In this document: positions 46,619 through 56,162 of the stretch, one piece after another
Layout of the letters: the number at the start of each line of letters is the position of its first letter
How positions within the stretch are numbered: the first letter of the stretch is position 1
Origin: Muribaculum sp.
GTDB lineage: Bacteria; Bacteroidota; Bacteroidia; Bacteroidales; Muribaculaceae
Length of the DNA: 64,000 nt
Assembly (NCBI GenBank): GCA_023666965.1
Contig: JAMPAZ010000001.1
Span: 227,223 to 291,222 of the forward strand
Reading direction: 5' to 3'
Program-made: the position numbers and the translations under genes
Notes under the pieces: generated by a model
The model's database searches: none
What the model was told of the DNA's origin: nothing
Seen by the model: only the letters and a program-made list of their open reading frames with translations

Positions 46619-48205
46619 ATGGACAATACTCAAGCGCCATCAGATGTTAGTCCGGTAAGACGCAATGGCAAATTTCTGCATATCTGTTTGCAGCACTGGC
46701 CCCGCATACTGATATGCACGATAATATTTGCCGTATTAGGTTCAATTTATGCATATATAAAGCAACCTCAGTATGATATAGAAGCGAATGTCCTTATTAC
46801 AGACGATGACAAAGACGCTAATTTAATGAAGTCATTTAACATGTCGGATATTCTCCTTGGAAACAGCACCTCAGCCGACCAGGAAATGGCGATAATGACT
46901 TCGCACTCACAATTTAGAGGGATTGCGATGGAACTTCACACCAACATCAACTACGTAATAAGGAAAAATATACTCAAACGCATCCAAGTCTACAACTCGA
47001 CACCGATAGAATTGATGGCTCCTCCGGAGATTGCCGATACCTTGCGCAATATATTGAAGTTTAAAGTCGGAGTTGACGAAAAGGGATATGCATGGGTCAA
47101 GGCCAAAGATATACACGGCGACGTATTCGTTGACTTGGAAAATCAGAAACTCCCATTGACCCTCAACACAATCTTCGGAGAGTTTCAATTAATGCCGACA
47201 CAATTTTTTAAAATCGGGAAACCTCTACGCATGAATATATCGTTTATCGGATATGACCATGCAGCCGAAAATTTACAGAAAGAAATCAAATGCTTTATAC
47301 CAAGTCGAAAAGCCGACATTGTATCTATCGCCTACAAATGTGACAATATCGATTACGGCAAATCCGTAGTTAACTTGCTTGTCGACGAGTACAACCAACA
47401 AGTTATCAATCGAAACAGACAGAAAGCTCAACGGATCGCAGACTTCTTGGATCAGCGGATCGCAATGCTCGCTCAAGAACTCAAAGACTCGGAATTAGGC
47501 ATACAAGACTACAAGAAAGCCAACGATCTTACAGCTATCGAGGTCGATGCCGAATACTACATGACTAAAAAGGCTGAAGTCGAGGCTCGGTTGATTGAAG
47601 GCGAAACAAATCTGCAAATTCTTGAGACAGTCCAGAAACAACTCTCCGATCCTCAAAACCAATATTCAATGTTGCCACTACCCAGCGACGCTGAGGCCGT
47701 TGCAAAACTTATTGGAGAATATAATCAGCTCATTTTGGAACGCATGAAGCTGGAATCTGCAGCAAAGCCGAACAGCACAGTCATGCGTACGCTTAACGAG
47801 CAGATTGAAGCCATGCGCAAGACCGTCCTTGCAACTATAAACCGACAAATAGCTTCCGCTAAAATCGTTGTGCGTGATGCCCGTGCAGAAGTAAATAAAT
47901 CGACCAACAGACTCAGCAAGGTCCCTACACAAGAACGCGAGTATATTGAACTGAAGCGTGATCAACAAATTGTGGAGACTATGTACTTGTTTATGCTCAA
48001 AGAACGAGAGCAGGCATCAATCACGATTGCCAATGCCCTTCCTAAAGGCGTAATCGTCGACAGGGCTTACGCTCTGATAAAACCGGCCAGTGCAAGTAAG
48101 TTTACCATTATCGCGTTTTTTATATTAATGGGTTTATGTGCATACCCCGCTTGGCTCTACGCATCTCCCATAATAAAAAAACTAATTACCCGGTTTATCC
48201 TATAG
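46619..48205 (+). CDS. Chain-length regulator (Wzz / GNVR domain)
   Basis: The 528-residue inner-membrane protein has two membrane segments (about 28-48 and 496-517). The periplasmic domain between them is long, with coiled-coil parts (about 265-440) and a GNVR-like motif (VPTQEREYIELKRDQQIVE). It sets polymer length and links synthesis to export. It stops soon after the second membrane segment, so it lacks a fused tyrosine kinase, and none is encoded nearby. Confidence 0.85.
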   Translation: MDNTQAPSDVSPVRRNGKFLHICLQHWPRILICTIIFAVLGSIYAYIKQPQYDIEANVLITDDDKDANLMKSFNMSDILLGNSTSADQEMAIMTSHSQFRGIAMELHTNINYVIRKNILKRIQVYNSTPIELMAPPEIADTLRNILKFKVGVDEKGYAWVKAKDIHGDVFVDLENQKLPLTLNTIFGEFQLMPTQFFKIGKPLRMNISFIGYDHAAENLQKEIKCFIPSRKADIVSIAYKCDNIDYGKSVVNLLVDEYNQQVINRNRQKAQRIADFLDQRIAMLAQELKDSELGIQDYKKANDLTAIEVDAEYYMTKKAEVEARLIEGETNLQILETVQKQLSDPQNQYSMLPLPSDAEAVAKLIGEYNQLILERMKLESAAKPNSTVMRTLNEQIEAMRKTVLATINRQIASAKIVVRDARAEVNKSTNRLSKVPTQEREYIELKRDQQIVETMYLFMLKEREQASITIANALPKGVIVDRAYALIKPASASKFTIIAFFILMGLCAYPAWLYASPIIKKLITRFIL

Positions 48206-48222
48206 TCAATCATCGCTGACAG

Positions 48223-49551
48223 ATGGCTGTATTGCCAACAGAAAAAACAACAAGACAACGCATCCTTTCCAATGTAGGTTGGGCATTCGCCGGCAAAATA
48301 GTATCGTTGACAAGCGTACTAATTGTTGGAATCTTAGTCGCCCGCTACCTTGGACCAGCGCAATACGGACTATTAAACTATGTCATCAGCTATGTGGCCA
48401 TTTTTACGATAGTTTCAAATTTCGGTCTTGACGACATTGAAGTGCGCGAGATGTCAAAATCCGCGCAAAACTGTAATGATATTTTGTGGACAAGCACAAG
48501 ACTTCGTCTATGTCTCGCTTCAATTACATACCTTTTAATAATTATTACAACACAAATCCATCATTACGATAATCCTGAAACATTAGCTTTCATACTCGTT
48601 TATGGACTGACCGTATTCCCGTCGTGCTTAAATTCGATACGTAACTATTTTACAGCCCAACTTCTAAATAAAAACATCGTAAAAGCCGAAATCGTCCGAA
48701 CTATAGTCTGCTCGCTACTGAAAATCGTTCTTCTACTGATAAAAGCGCCTCTGATTTGGTTCATCATCACATCGGCAATGGACATATTCGTTGTTTGTGG
48801 CGGATATTATGTAAGTCTTAAGATGCATAACAAAGAGCTTTGTAAATATTCCTACAACCACAAGCTTACTAAGTTTCTACTAATAGAGGCCTTTCCGCTA
48901 ATGCTTTCATCGTCAGCGATAATTATATATCAGAAGATAGATCAAGTCATGATCGGAGATATGATTGACGAAGCGTCTGTAGGCTTTTTTGCCACTGCGG
49001 GGCGATTTGCAGATTTGGTCATATTCATCCCTATAGTAATTTGCCAGACCCTGACTCCAATTCTCGTCAAGGTCAAATCAGATAAAACCGCTACGGAATA
49101 TGAATTATGGCAACGCAAATTTGTCGGCACAATACTTTGGAGCAGTATAATAATCGCTCTTATAATGTCGCTGTCAGCTTCCTTGGTAATAAAGCTCACA
49201 TTCGGGCAAGCATACCTGGCCTCAATCCCAATTCTGCAGATTATGGCATGGAAAGCAGTAGGAACTGCACTTGCAACTTCATCGGGTCAATTGATTATCA
49301 TAGACCGCAAACAAAAATGGACCGTTGTCAGAAATATCATTGGCTGTGTAGTGTGCATAACAGCGAACCTAATTATTATCCCGGTTTACGGCGCGGTTGG
49401 ATCGGCAATAACGACGGTGATTACTGTGATATTCGCAGGATTCATTTCCAACGCTATTATCCCTGATTATCGCAAATATTTCAGCATTCAACTAAGAGCG
49501 TTCATTTATGGGCCATCTGACATTCTAAAACTTAGACTATGGCATGTATAG
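48223..49551 (+). CDS. Wzx-type flippase
   Basis: The 442-residue protein has about 12-14 membrane segments and the MATE-like polysaccharide transporter pattern (GWAFAGKIVSLTSVLIVGILVARYLGP at the N-terminus, read here in part). It would flip the undecaprenyl-linked repeat unit to the periplasm. Its last codons overlap the nitroreductase start by 8 bases. Confidence 0.87.
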   Translation: MAVLPTEKTTRQRILSNVGWAFAGKIVSLTSVLIVGILVARYLGPAQYGLLNYVISYVAIFTIVSNFGLDDIEVREMSKSAQNCNDILWTSTRLRLCLASITYLLIIITTQIHHYDNPETLAFILVYGLTVFPSCLNSIRNYFTAQLLNKNIVKAEIVRTIVCSLLKIVLLLIKAPLIWFIITSAMDIFVVCGGYYVSLKMHNKELCKYSYNHKLTKFLLIEAFPLMLSSSAIIIYQKIDQVMIGDMIDEASVGFFATAGRFADLVIFIPIVICQTLTPILVKVKSDKTATEYELWQRKFVGTILWSSIIIALIMSLSASLVIKLTFGQAYLASIPILQIMAWKAVGTALATSSGQLIIIDRKQKWTVVRNIIGCVVCITANLIIIPVYGAVGSAITTVITVIFAGFISNAIIPDYRKYFSIQLRAFIYGPSDILKLRLWHV

Positions 49552-50527
49552 ATATATCCGCGAAATATTAAGAACGATAAAGACCGATATTTCCCTCCTA
49601 AAGGAAATGTATCGCTACTTCCGCCTGATTCAACGACACAACGGGTCGGTCAAGACATTGTCGTGTCAAAACAAAACCAGGGCATTGATTATGCGGGAAA
49701 GTCACGTTCTTGAAAAGGGCATGAGCCTGCCTTCGCCCCACTTTCCGTTTGGGGCAAACCGCGCCAATGCCCTAATAGACTATTTGACAGTCTATGCAAA
49801 GTCGGATAATTACGACAAGTATACCATCGACACGGCTATAAGTTCATTAAAAAGCTACTTGGAATATAACCGTTCCAACGGCGCAGACCTGCAAGATGTC
49901 GAACAAAAATTAACTGCATTTACTAATTCATTAAAGGGAAATATCGACAACAATCAGAATGGAGGAATAGCGACCATTGATAAATCGGATATACTGTCAG
50001 ATTCTAAAAAAGATTTCGAGCATCTTTTAAACAGTCGACATTCATTTCGCAACTTCTCAGACATCCCCGTATCACGGCAGCAAATCGAACAAGCTCTTCA
50101 ACTGGCAAGAAGCACCCCCTCGGCATGTAATAGACAAGCTTGGCGAACACACGTCTTCACTGCCGACAATGCAACTAAAATATTGAATTGGCAAGGAGGG
50201 TGCCGCGGCTTCGCGGATAAAATTAAAACCATAATCTTAATTACGTCCGATCTTAACGCCTTTTTTGCCCACGAAACGATGCAAGCATACATCGACGGAG
50301 GTCTGTATGCGATGAATCTCATCAATTCACTACACTTCACAGGATTGGCCACCATTCCGCTTTCATGCGGCATTCCGGTTAAGAAGCTTCAATATTTGCA
50401 TCAATTCGGCATTCCGGAAAATGAGATTCCCATTCTTATAGTCGGAGTCGGCAATATACCGGAAAAAACGAATGTAGCCGTTTCTCACAAGGTTCCATAC
50501 GCTAAAACAAATACGTTCCATGACTAA
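49544..50527 (+). CDS. Nitroreductase-family protein in the polysaccharide locus
   Basis: Of the 327 residues, the C-terminal half (about 155-325) is a nitroreductase fold. It has the FMN-site start RHSFRNFSDIPVSRQQIEQAL and STPSACNRQAWR. The N-terminal 150 residues form a helical domain with ESHVLEKGMSLPSPHF, seen with this class. The gene overlaps wzx upstream and the pyruvyltransferase downstream by 8 bases each, so it is a true member of the operon. Its reaction in polysaccharide synthesis is unknown. Confidence 0.8.
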   Translation: MYRYIREILRTIKTDISLLKEMYRYFRLIQRHNGSVKTLSCQNKTRALIMRESHVLEKGMSLPSPHFPFGANRANALIDYLTVYAKSDNYDKYTIDTAISSLKSYLEYNRSNGADLQDVEQKLTAFTNSLKGNIDNNQNGGIATIDKSDILSDSKKDFEHLLNSRHSFRNFSDIPVSRQQIEQALQLARSTPSACNRQAWRTHVFTADNATKILNWQGGCRGFADKIKTIILITSDLNAFFAHETMQAYIDGGLYAMNLINSLHFTGLATIPLSCGIPVKKLQYLHQFGIPENEIPILIVGVGNIPEKTNVAVSHKVPYAKTNTFHD

Positions 50528-51746
50528 ATCTACTAAAATATTATATATCGAACAACCCCTAAAAAATCGGGGTGATGAGTCGGCACATAGAGGTATTATC
50601 CGTTGGCTCAACACCAATTTCCCCGATTCGGAAATAAATATAGTGTTTTGGGACGAAGAGGATAAAAATATAATCGAATTCATTGTTGATAATCCCCAAA
50701 ACAAATATATAAACCTTAAAGGCGCCAAAGGCGCACATTTTGCCTTAATAAATGGGATAAACTATCCAACAATTTGGCACTTGCATCCTTCAACAAAGCG
50801 CTTACTCAGAATGATGGAGGAATCAGACTACATCTTATGCGCTCCCGGAGGAGTTAACATGGGAGGCTTTCAAGGATGGGAGCATCTGGCAATGCTGAAA
50901 ATGGGCATTCAAATACAGAAACCTGTCATTTACTACGGAAGATCTGTTGGTCCCTTTCCTGAAGCGACAAAAAAACAAAAGCGATTTCTTCGTGAAAGCG
51001 TCAGTCTGCTTAATCGCTTCACATACCTGTCGGTAAGAGATCAAAAATCGTCTCAATGCCTGACCGACATGAAGATTAGCCACTCCACGACTGTAGACTG
51101 TGCATTTTTAAATAAGCCAACAACATCAATTCCAGACGATATTAGAGTTCAAACAGGCGATAACTATGCCGTAATAGTTCCGAATAATCTGTATTGGCAT
51201 TACGCATATAAAGATGTAGGTCATCAAGCTATTCTTGGCTTCTACGTTGCCTTATTGAAAAAGCTGCTTGAACAATTCCCTACATTGAATTTCGTGATGC
51301 TTCCCCAGACATACAGTGAGCTGCAAAGGGAAAGAAAAGACTATTACTTTTTCAAAGAAATTCAACAAAAGACCGGCGATGACCGAGTCATAGTATTGTC
51401 CGAATCTATTAGCTCCGACATACAACAAAGTATAATCGGGTCAGCTAAGTTCCTATTCGGATCGCGCTATCACTCTGTGGTCTTCGCCATTAACCAAGGA
51501 GTCCCATTTATGGCATTGTCCTACGAACACAAGATTTCAGGTCTGCTTGATTTGTTAAATCTTAAAGACTATGCAGTAAGTATAACATCGAAAACGTTCC
51601 AGTCGGAAGAGTCAATTAATGCATTGATAGAAAGATGCATGTCCGGAATATCTAATGCGGACAGAAGCAGGGTGGCGAAAGCATCAATAAAAGCGACTAC
51701 CATATCTTTAGAAAGAATCAAAGATTTGAAAAAAATTATCCGATAG
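50520..51746 (+). CDS. Polysaccharide pyruvyltransferase family protein
   Basis: The 408-residue protein belongs to the family that places pyruvate ketals on sugars from PEP, a CsaB/WcaK-like GT-B fold. Visible motifs are the N-terminal LKNRGDESAHRGII, the middle GRSVGPF and the C-terminal SRYHSVVFAINQGVPFMAL. Pyruvate groups add negative charge to surface polymers. The start overlaps the nitroreductase gene by 8 bases, and the polymerase starts 3 bases after it. Confidence 0.85.
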   Translation: MTKSTKILYIEQPLKNRGDESAHRGIIRWLNTNFPDSEINIVFWDEEDKNIIEFIVDNPQNKYINLKGAKGAHFALINGINYPTIWHLHPSTKRLLRMMEESDYILCAPGGVNMGGFQGWEHLAMLKMGIQIQKPVIYYGRSVGPFPEATKKQKRFLRESVSLLNRFTYLSVRDQKSSQCLTDMKISHSTTVDCAFLNKPTTSIPDDIRVQTGDNYAVIVPNNLYWHYAYKDVGHQAILGFYVALLKKLLEQFPTLNFVMLPQTYSELQRERKDYYFFKEIQQKTGDDRVIVLSESISSDIQQSIIGSAKFLFGSRYHSVVFAINQGVPFMALSYEHKISGLLDLLNLKDYAVSITSKTFQSEESINALIERCMSGISNADRSRVAKASIKATTISLERIKDLKKIIR

Positions 51747-51749
51747 CTT

Positions 51750-53039
51750 ATGACTAACGAAGTAATATATCTGTGGCTACTTTCTGCCATGTTTATTGCA
51801 CTGCTCGCCTACACCATCAATCAAAAAGGATGGCTAAGCGCGCCAACTTACGTTATTGGCATATACACTTTGGCGTCATTCTGCTCAATCTCATATTATC
51901 AAAGTGATTTTTTCGATTTATTGTCTGAACCTGCCAAAGTAGAACTTGGCGGAGTCATATACTTATTCGTCATACTGCTGATATTTTTAATCCCATTAAT
52001 AAAATTGCCTCCCAGACTTGACCGTATTAGTGTCAATATGGAGCGATTTGAGGTCTTTTATTATATAGTCCTGATTTCGTCCGTGGTCAGCTTGGTCTAC
52101 AACTTCGCCTCTCACGGCTTCGAAATGAAAAATTTCTTGGCAGAGTTTACCGACATTAGAAATGAGAATTATGAAAACGACACAGTCCAATTAAACATCA
52201 TAGGGAGAATAATTACAGGCTATCTTTCTGCTCTAACCGTATTTGCCATACCGGTCTCGATGTTTGCCCTATTTGTGCTTAGATACAAACGTTGGTTGAG
52301 TTCGGTATTCTTTGGAATCGCTATAGCTATGCCGATATACAACTCTCTTGTAGTGGCAGGCCGTTCGGACATCGTCAATATGATATTAATACTCGGATTC
52401 ACCTTCTTAATTTTCAAAGATTTAGTAACTAAGAACATTTATAATGGGTTCATAAGGGGACTTTTAGTGTTAGGCTCAATCGTAGGGCTATATGTTATAT
52501 ACGCCAATATCATGCGGTTTGAAGACGAAGAAACACCTGCATCACTATACTTATTTAAGTATGCAGGAGAATCATTTGTCAACTTTTCCGGAATACTGTA
52601 TCCCCAAATAGTAGGATACACCTACGGCATATCATCATTCGGATTGTTCCGACGGATGATAGGTTTAAGCTACACCAATGATCTATCCGAGCTACGTGCA
52701 GTCGTTGAACGCTCCACCGGAACACCGGGTTACATATTTTATACGTTCGCCGGTAATTTCTTCCGGGATTTCGGTCCGATAATAACTATGTTATTCGGAG
52801 CAATATATGCAAAAGTTGTCTCCGGCATTTTGCCCAAGACAAGCGAAGGAGCAATCAAAACCGGCACAATTTTGATTCTTGCATTTCTTGGGAACCTATA
52901 TCTGCCAGGGCTTTTTTATTTCAGCTTATATTCCCAGACGGGAAATATCTCGATAATTATCGCCATTATAATGTATTTTTATCTAAATGGAGGAGAAGGA
53001 ACCAATGTCCAACCAGAAGAAGCCACAAATGAAGAATAG
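51750..53039 (+). CDS. O-antigen/exopolysaccharide polymerase (Wzy-like)
   Basis: The 429-residue protein has about 10-12 membrane segments and a large loop in its second half (about 275-335), the usual topology of Wzy polymerases. Sequence conservation in this class is low, so the call rests on topology and position between the pyruvyltransferase and glycosyltransferase genes. It would join repeat units in the periplasm. Confidence 0.75.
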   Translation: MTNEVIYLWLLSAMFIALLAYTINQKGWLSAPTYVIGIYTLASFCSISYYQSDFFDLLSEPAKVELGGVIYLFVILLIFLIPLIKLPPRLDRISVNMERFEVFYYIVLISSVVSLVYNFASHGFEMKNFLAEFTDIRNENYENDTVQLNIIGRIITGYLSALTVFAIPVSMFALFVLRYKRWLSSVFFGIAIAMPIYNSLVVAGRSDIVNMILILGFTFLIFKDLVTKNIYNGFIRGLLVLGSIVGLYVIYANIMRFEDEETPASLYLFKYAGESFVNFSGILYPQIVGYTYGISSFGLFRRMIGLSYTNDLSELRAVVERSTGTPGYIFYTFAGNFFRDFGPIITMLFGAIYAKVVSGILPKTSEGAIKTGTILILAFLGNLYLPGLFYFSLYSQTGNISIIIAIIMYFYLNGGEGTNVQPEEATNEE

Positions 53040-54102
53040 AGCCATTGCCATACATCTGCCTCAATTTTACCCTTTCCAGGAAAATGATGAATGGTGGGGG
53101 AAGGGATTTACAGAATGGCGAAACACCGCCACGTCCAAACCTCGATTTCACAATCACTATCAACCCCACATACCCGCAGATTTAGGATTCTATGACCTAA
53201 GACTTCCAGAGGCAAGAATGGCCCAAATTGAACTGGCCAAAAGGTTTGGTATTCATGGCTTCTGCTATTATCATTATTGGTTCAGCGGAAAACAAATAAT
53301 GGAGCGACCCGTCAAAGAGATGTTATTTAATCCCGATGAGGATTTTCCATTTATGCTATGCTGGGCAAACGAGGACTGGAGCCGCAATTGGGAAGGAGGA
53401 TTCAATAAGACACTTATCGCACAAAACTACAGCGAGCATGACGACATTGAACACTTTTATAACTTATTGCCGTACTTTAAAGATCCAAGATACATACGCG
53501 TAAACGGTTCGCCGGTGTTCTGCATCTATCGTACGCATCTATTTCCGAATATTGACTCCACTATAGCAAGATGGCAGAATCTTGCTACAAAAGAAGGATT
53601 TAAGTTATATATTTGTAGATTTGAAGATTCATTGCATTACGGCACGTCATATATGTCTGAACATATCGATGCTGCGATTGAATTTCAGCCGTTTATAACT
53701 CGCGACCATCTAAAAATAGGCAACTTTGCTCAAAGAATGAGTAGGAAACTTCTGCGGAAAGAATACTTCAGCTTCATCTACTCATATCCCGATCTGGTAA
53801 AGAAACAGTTAAAACGCGCACTTAACGACTGCAACTACAAAAAGTATCATTGCGTTTTCCCATCGTGGGATAATTCCCCTCGAAGGAAAGGGAGAAGCTT
53901 TACCGCATTTAAAAATTCCTCTCCGGAGCTGTTTGAAAAATGGCTGAACTATGTCAATGAAAATTTCACGCCATATTCAGAAGACGAAAATTTCATTTTC
54001 ATCAATGCTTGGAACGAATGGGCAGAGGGGTGCCATCTTGAACCGGATTTAAAGTTCGGTACCCGGTATCTTGAAGCCGTAAAAAATGTATTTAAGCGAT
54101 GA
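52987..54102 (+). CDS. WbsX-like glycosyltransferase (GH99-like domain)
   Basis: The 371-residue protein matches the WbsX / GH99-like family of polysaccharide loci: AIHLPQFYPFQENDEWWGKG, FTEWRN, GFCYYHYWFSGK and FMLCWANEDWSRNWEG. Members are found in O-antigen clusters and are thought to act in glycan assembly. Three ATG codons are possible, 52987, 53005 and 53029. The last gives an 11-base overlap with the polymerase gene and starts right before the conserved part, so the N-terminal 14 residues are uncertain. Confidence 0.8.
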   Translation: MEEKEPMSNQKKPQMKNRAIAIHLPQFYPFQENDEWWGKGFTEWRNTATSKPRFHNHYQPHIPADLGFYDLRLPEARMAQIELAKRFGIHGFCYYHYWFSGKQIMERPVKEMLFNPDEDFPFMLCWANEDWSRNWEGGFNKTLIAQNYSEHDDIEHFYNLLPYFKDPRYIRVNGSPVFCIYRTHLFPNIDSTIARWQNLATKEGFKLYICRFEDSLHYGTSYMSEHIDAAIEFQPFITRDHLKIGNFAQRMSRKLLRKEYFSFIYSYPDLVKKQLKRALNDCNYKKYHCVFPSWDNSPRRKGRSFTAFKNSSPELFEKWLNYVNENFTPYSEDENFIFINAWNEWAEGCHLEPDLKFGTRYLEAVKNVFKR

Positions 54103-55055
54103 CGGATGTTAGTGTAGTCATAGTGTGCATGAATAATTGGGACAATATTTCGCGCTGTCTCAATTCGATTCGCAAATATACTTCGGTCAGTTATGAAGTG
54201 TTTGTGGTGACTTATCTGTTCACGCAGGATAATCTCGACCGCTTGCGCAAGGAATATCCCTGGATTAAGGTTGTGGAGAGCAATAAAATACGTGGTTTTT
54301 CCGAGAACAACAACCTGGCACTGCGTCAAGCCACAGGCCGATACTGTTTCGTGCTTAACGACGACACTGAACTGACGATGCCTACTATTGACCGCCTTGT
54401 GAACACGATGGACTCGCAACCTGATGACGTGGCTATCGTGAGTCCGGTGTTGATGAACCCCGACGGCACAGTGCAAATGAGCGGACGGCCACCCATGAAC
54501 TGGCGCACATTTATTCTGCACAGGCTGCACTTATGGAAAGAATCGGCTCAAACCGACTATGTGAATAAGACAGGGATATTTACCACCTACAACATCGTCG
54601 GCGCCGCATTCTTGATTCGCACCGATGTGTTCCGCAAACTCGGATGGTTCGACGAGCGCTACTTCTTCACTCCGGAAGACATTGCGCTTTCGACAGAGGT
54701 CAATAAGGCGAGGATGAGATGCCTTGTAGACACTTCGGCTACTCTCATACACTTTGGAGGGATGAGCGGAAAGTCGTCGTCAATGATACAGACCGCCACA
54801 ATTCCGGCAGGCATAAAGGGCACATTGATGTTCTTCTCCCAAGGGAACAAAATAGGTTATTCCGCGCTCGCCGTATTTGCTTCAGGAATATCGGTTCTTA
54901 CAATCATGTATAATATGCTACGGAAATCAATCAACTCCACTACGGATGTCTATACACCTATGATAATCGGCCATCGAAATGTAATAGCATCGCTATTTAA
55001 CAGCAAATCGGCGAAAGAAGTGTTCATTAAATATTACAAAAAACTCCAGCCTTAG
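54099..55055 (+). CDS. Family 2 glycosyltransferase
   Basis: The 318-residue protein is a GT-A fold GT2 enzyme of the rhamnosyltransferase-like type. It has VSVVIVCMNNWDNISRCLNS, the metal-binding NDDTE and the later FDERYFFTPEDIALS. A hydrophobic segment near residues 248-272 may anchor it. It starts by a 4-base ATGA overlap with the WbsX-like gene. The donor and acceptor sugars cannot be told. Confidence 0.85.
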   Translation: MTDVSVVIVCMNNWDNISRCLNSIRKYTSVSYEVFVVTYLFTQDNLDRLRKEYPWIKVVESNKIRGFSENNNLALRQATGRYCFVLNDDTELTMPTIDRLVNTMDSQPDDVAIVSPVLMNPDGTVQMSGRPPMNWRTFILHRLHLWKESAQTDYVNKTGIFTTYNIVGAAFLIRTDVFRKLGWFDERYFFTPEDIALSTEVNKARMRCLVDTSATLIHFGGMSGKSSSMIQTATIPAGIKGTLMFFSQGNKIGYSALAVFASGISVLTIMYNMLRKSINSTTDVYTPMIIGHRNVIASLFNSKSAKEVFIKYYKKLQP

Positions 55056-55065
55056 CCATAAACCA

Positions 55066-56031
55066 ATGACCTATATACTTCTCGACGACACTAATAACTA
55101 TTTCCCCAATATTGAAGGAACTGAGGTTATTGTATCTCCCAAAAGGCAAAATAAAGCGCATTCATGGATCAAAGGTGCATGGAACGCGTTGGTAAAATCG
55201 AGAAATGACGACACTATAGTATGCTGGCTCGACATACAAGCTGTGATTATTTATTGGCTTTCACTGTTGACATGGCGAAGGAAACGGAATATAATTGCCA
55301 TAAATATTTTGCTAAAGAAGAAGGCCGGATTAAAAAACCGCATAGCTGCGATTATATACCGCAAAGCCCTTAAGTCAGACAGGTTCAACGCGACGGTAAC
55401 CTCCTTGGAATATGGGGATTACCTAAACCAAACACTTGGCCTGAAGGTTAAATTCACCCTCCTCCCTGATATTTTCCCCGACGAGTACAACAACTGGGCG
55501 GGCACTCCGGGCGACGGATCAGTATTTTGTGGAGGCAATAATAGTCGTGATTGGCAATTTATCTTAAACTTGGCACAATCAATGCCCGACATCACTTTCC
55601 GCTTTGTAATGCCGAAGGACAAATATATGGTTTACCATAAGTTGTTGCCTGAAAATGTCACAGCCAAGCACTCTCTCTCCTTCGAAGAATTCATCAATGA
55701 ACTATCCAAGTGTTCGATAGTGGCACTTCCCGTAGATACTGAAGCACCCGCGGGACTAATTGTAATATACCAGGCCACTGCATTAGGAAAGGCGGTCATC
55801 ACCACATCTACCCACACTACAAGAGGTTACATTAACGGGGCGACAGGCATTGCTCTTCCAAATGATTTAATGCTTTGGAAAGAAGCAATCACCACATGCC
55901 TCTCCAACTCGAAGCAAATGACGCAACTCAATTTGGGTTTGCGACACTTCTTATCGGAAAACTGTTCTTCAAAATTGTATGCTTCCAAAGTGAAATCTCT
56001 TGTAGATTCCGTGTCAGGAACAAAACTATAG
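55066..56031 (+). CDS. Putative GT-B glycosyltransferase
   Basis: The 321-residue protein has the C-terminal GT4-like pattern EAPAGLIVIYQATALGKAVITT, where the donor nucleotide sugar would bind. It also has an N-terminal stretch WLDIQAVIIYWLSLLTW that looks membrane-associated. The N-terminal half is poorly conserved. It is the last gene of the exopolysaccharide locus; no clear terminator follows in the 131-base gap. Confidence 0.65.
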   Translation: MTYILLDDTNNYFPNIEGTEVIVSPKRQNKAHSWIKGAWNALVKSRNDDTIVCWLDIQAVIIYWLSLLTWRRKRNIIAINILLKKKAGLKNRIAAIIYRKALKSDRFNATVTSLEYGDYLNQTLGLKVKFTLLPDIFPDEYNNWAGTPGDGSVFCGGNNSRDWQFILNLAQSMPDITFRFVMPKDKYMVYHKLLPENVTAKHSLSFEEFINELSKCSIVALPVDTEAPAGLIVIYQATALGKAVITTSTHTTRGYINGATGIALPNDLMLWKEAITTCLSNSKQMTQLNLGLRHFLSENCSSKLYASKVKSLVDSVSGTKL

Positions 56032-56116
56032 CTCAAGAAGTTCCTCTATAAGTAATTTTTCGTGCACTCAATATCAATTATTCGGAGCATTATTTCAGAT
56101 TCTCGGCATATTTGCT

Positions 56117-56124
56117 TAAATTTG
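56117..56124 (+). promoter_or_regulatory. Likely -7 box for the DUF3078 gene
   Basis: TAAATTTG is a full match to the consensus, 38 bases before the start codon at 56163. A TTTC at 56093-56096 sits at the right distance for a -33 box. Confidence 0.5.
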
Positions 56125-56162
56125 CGTTGCGTTAAACGACATTTTAAGAGTGCAAATAGATT

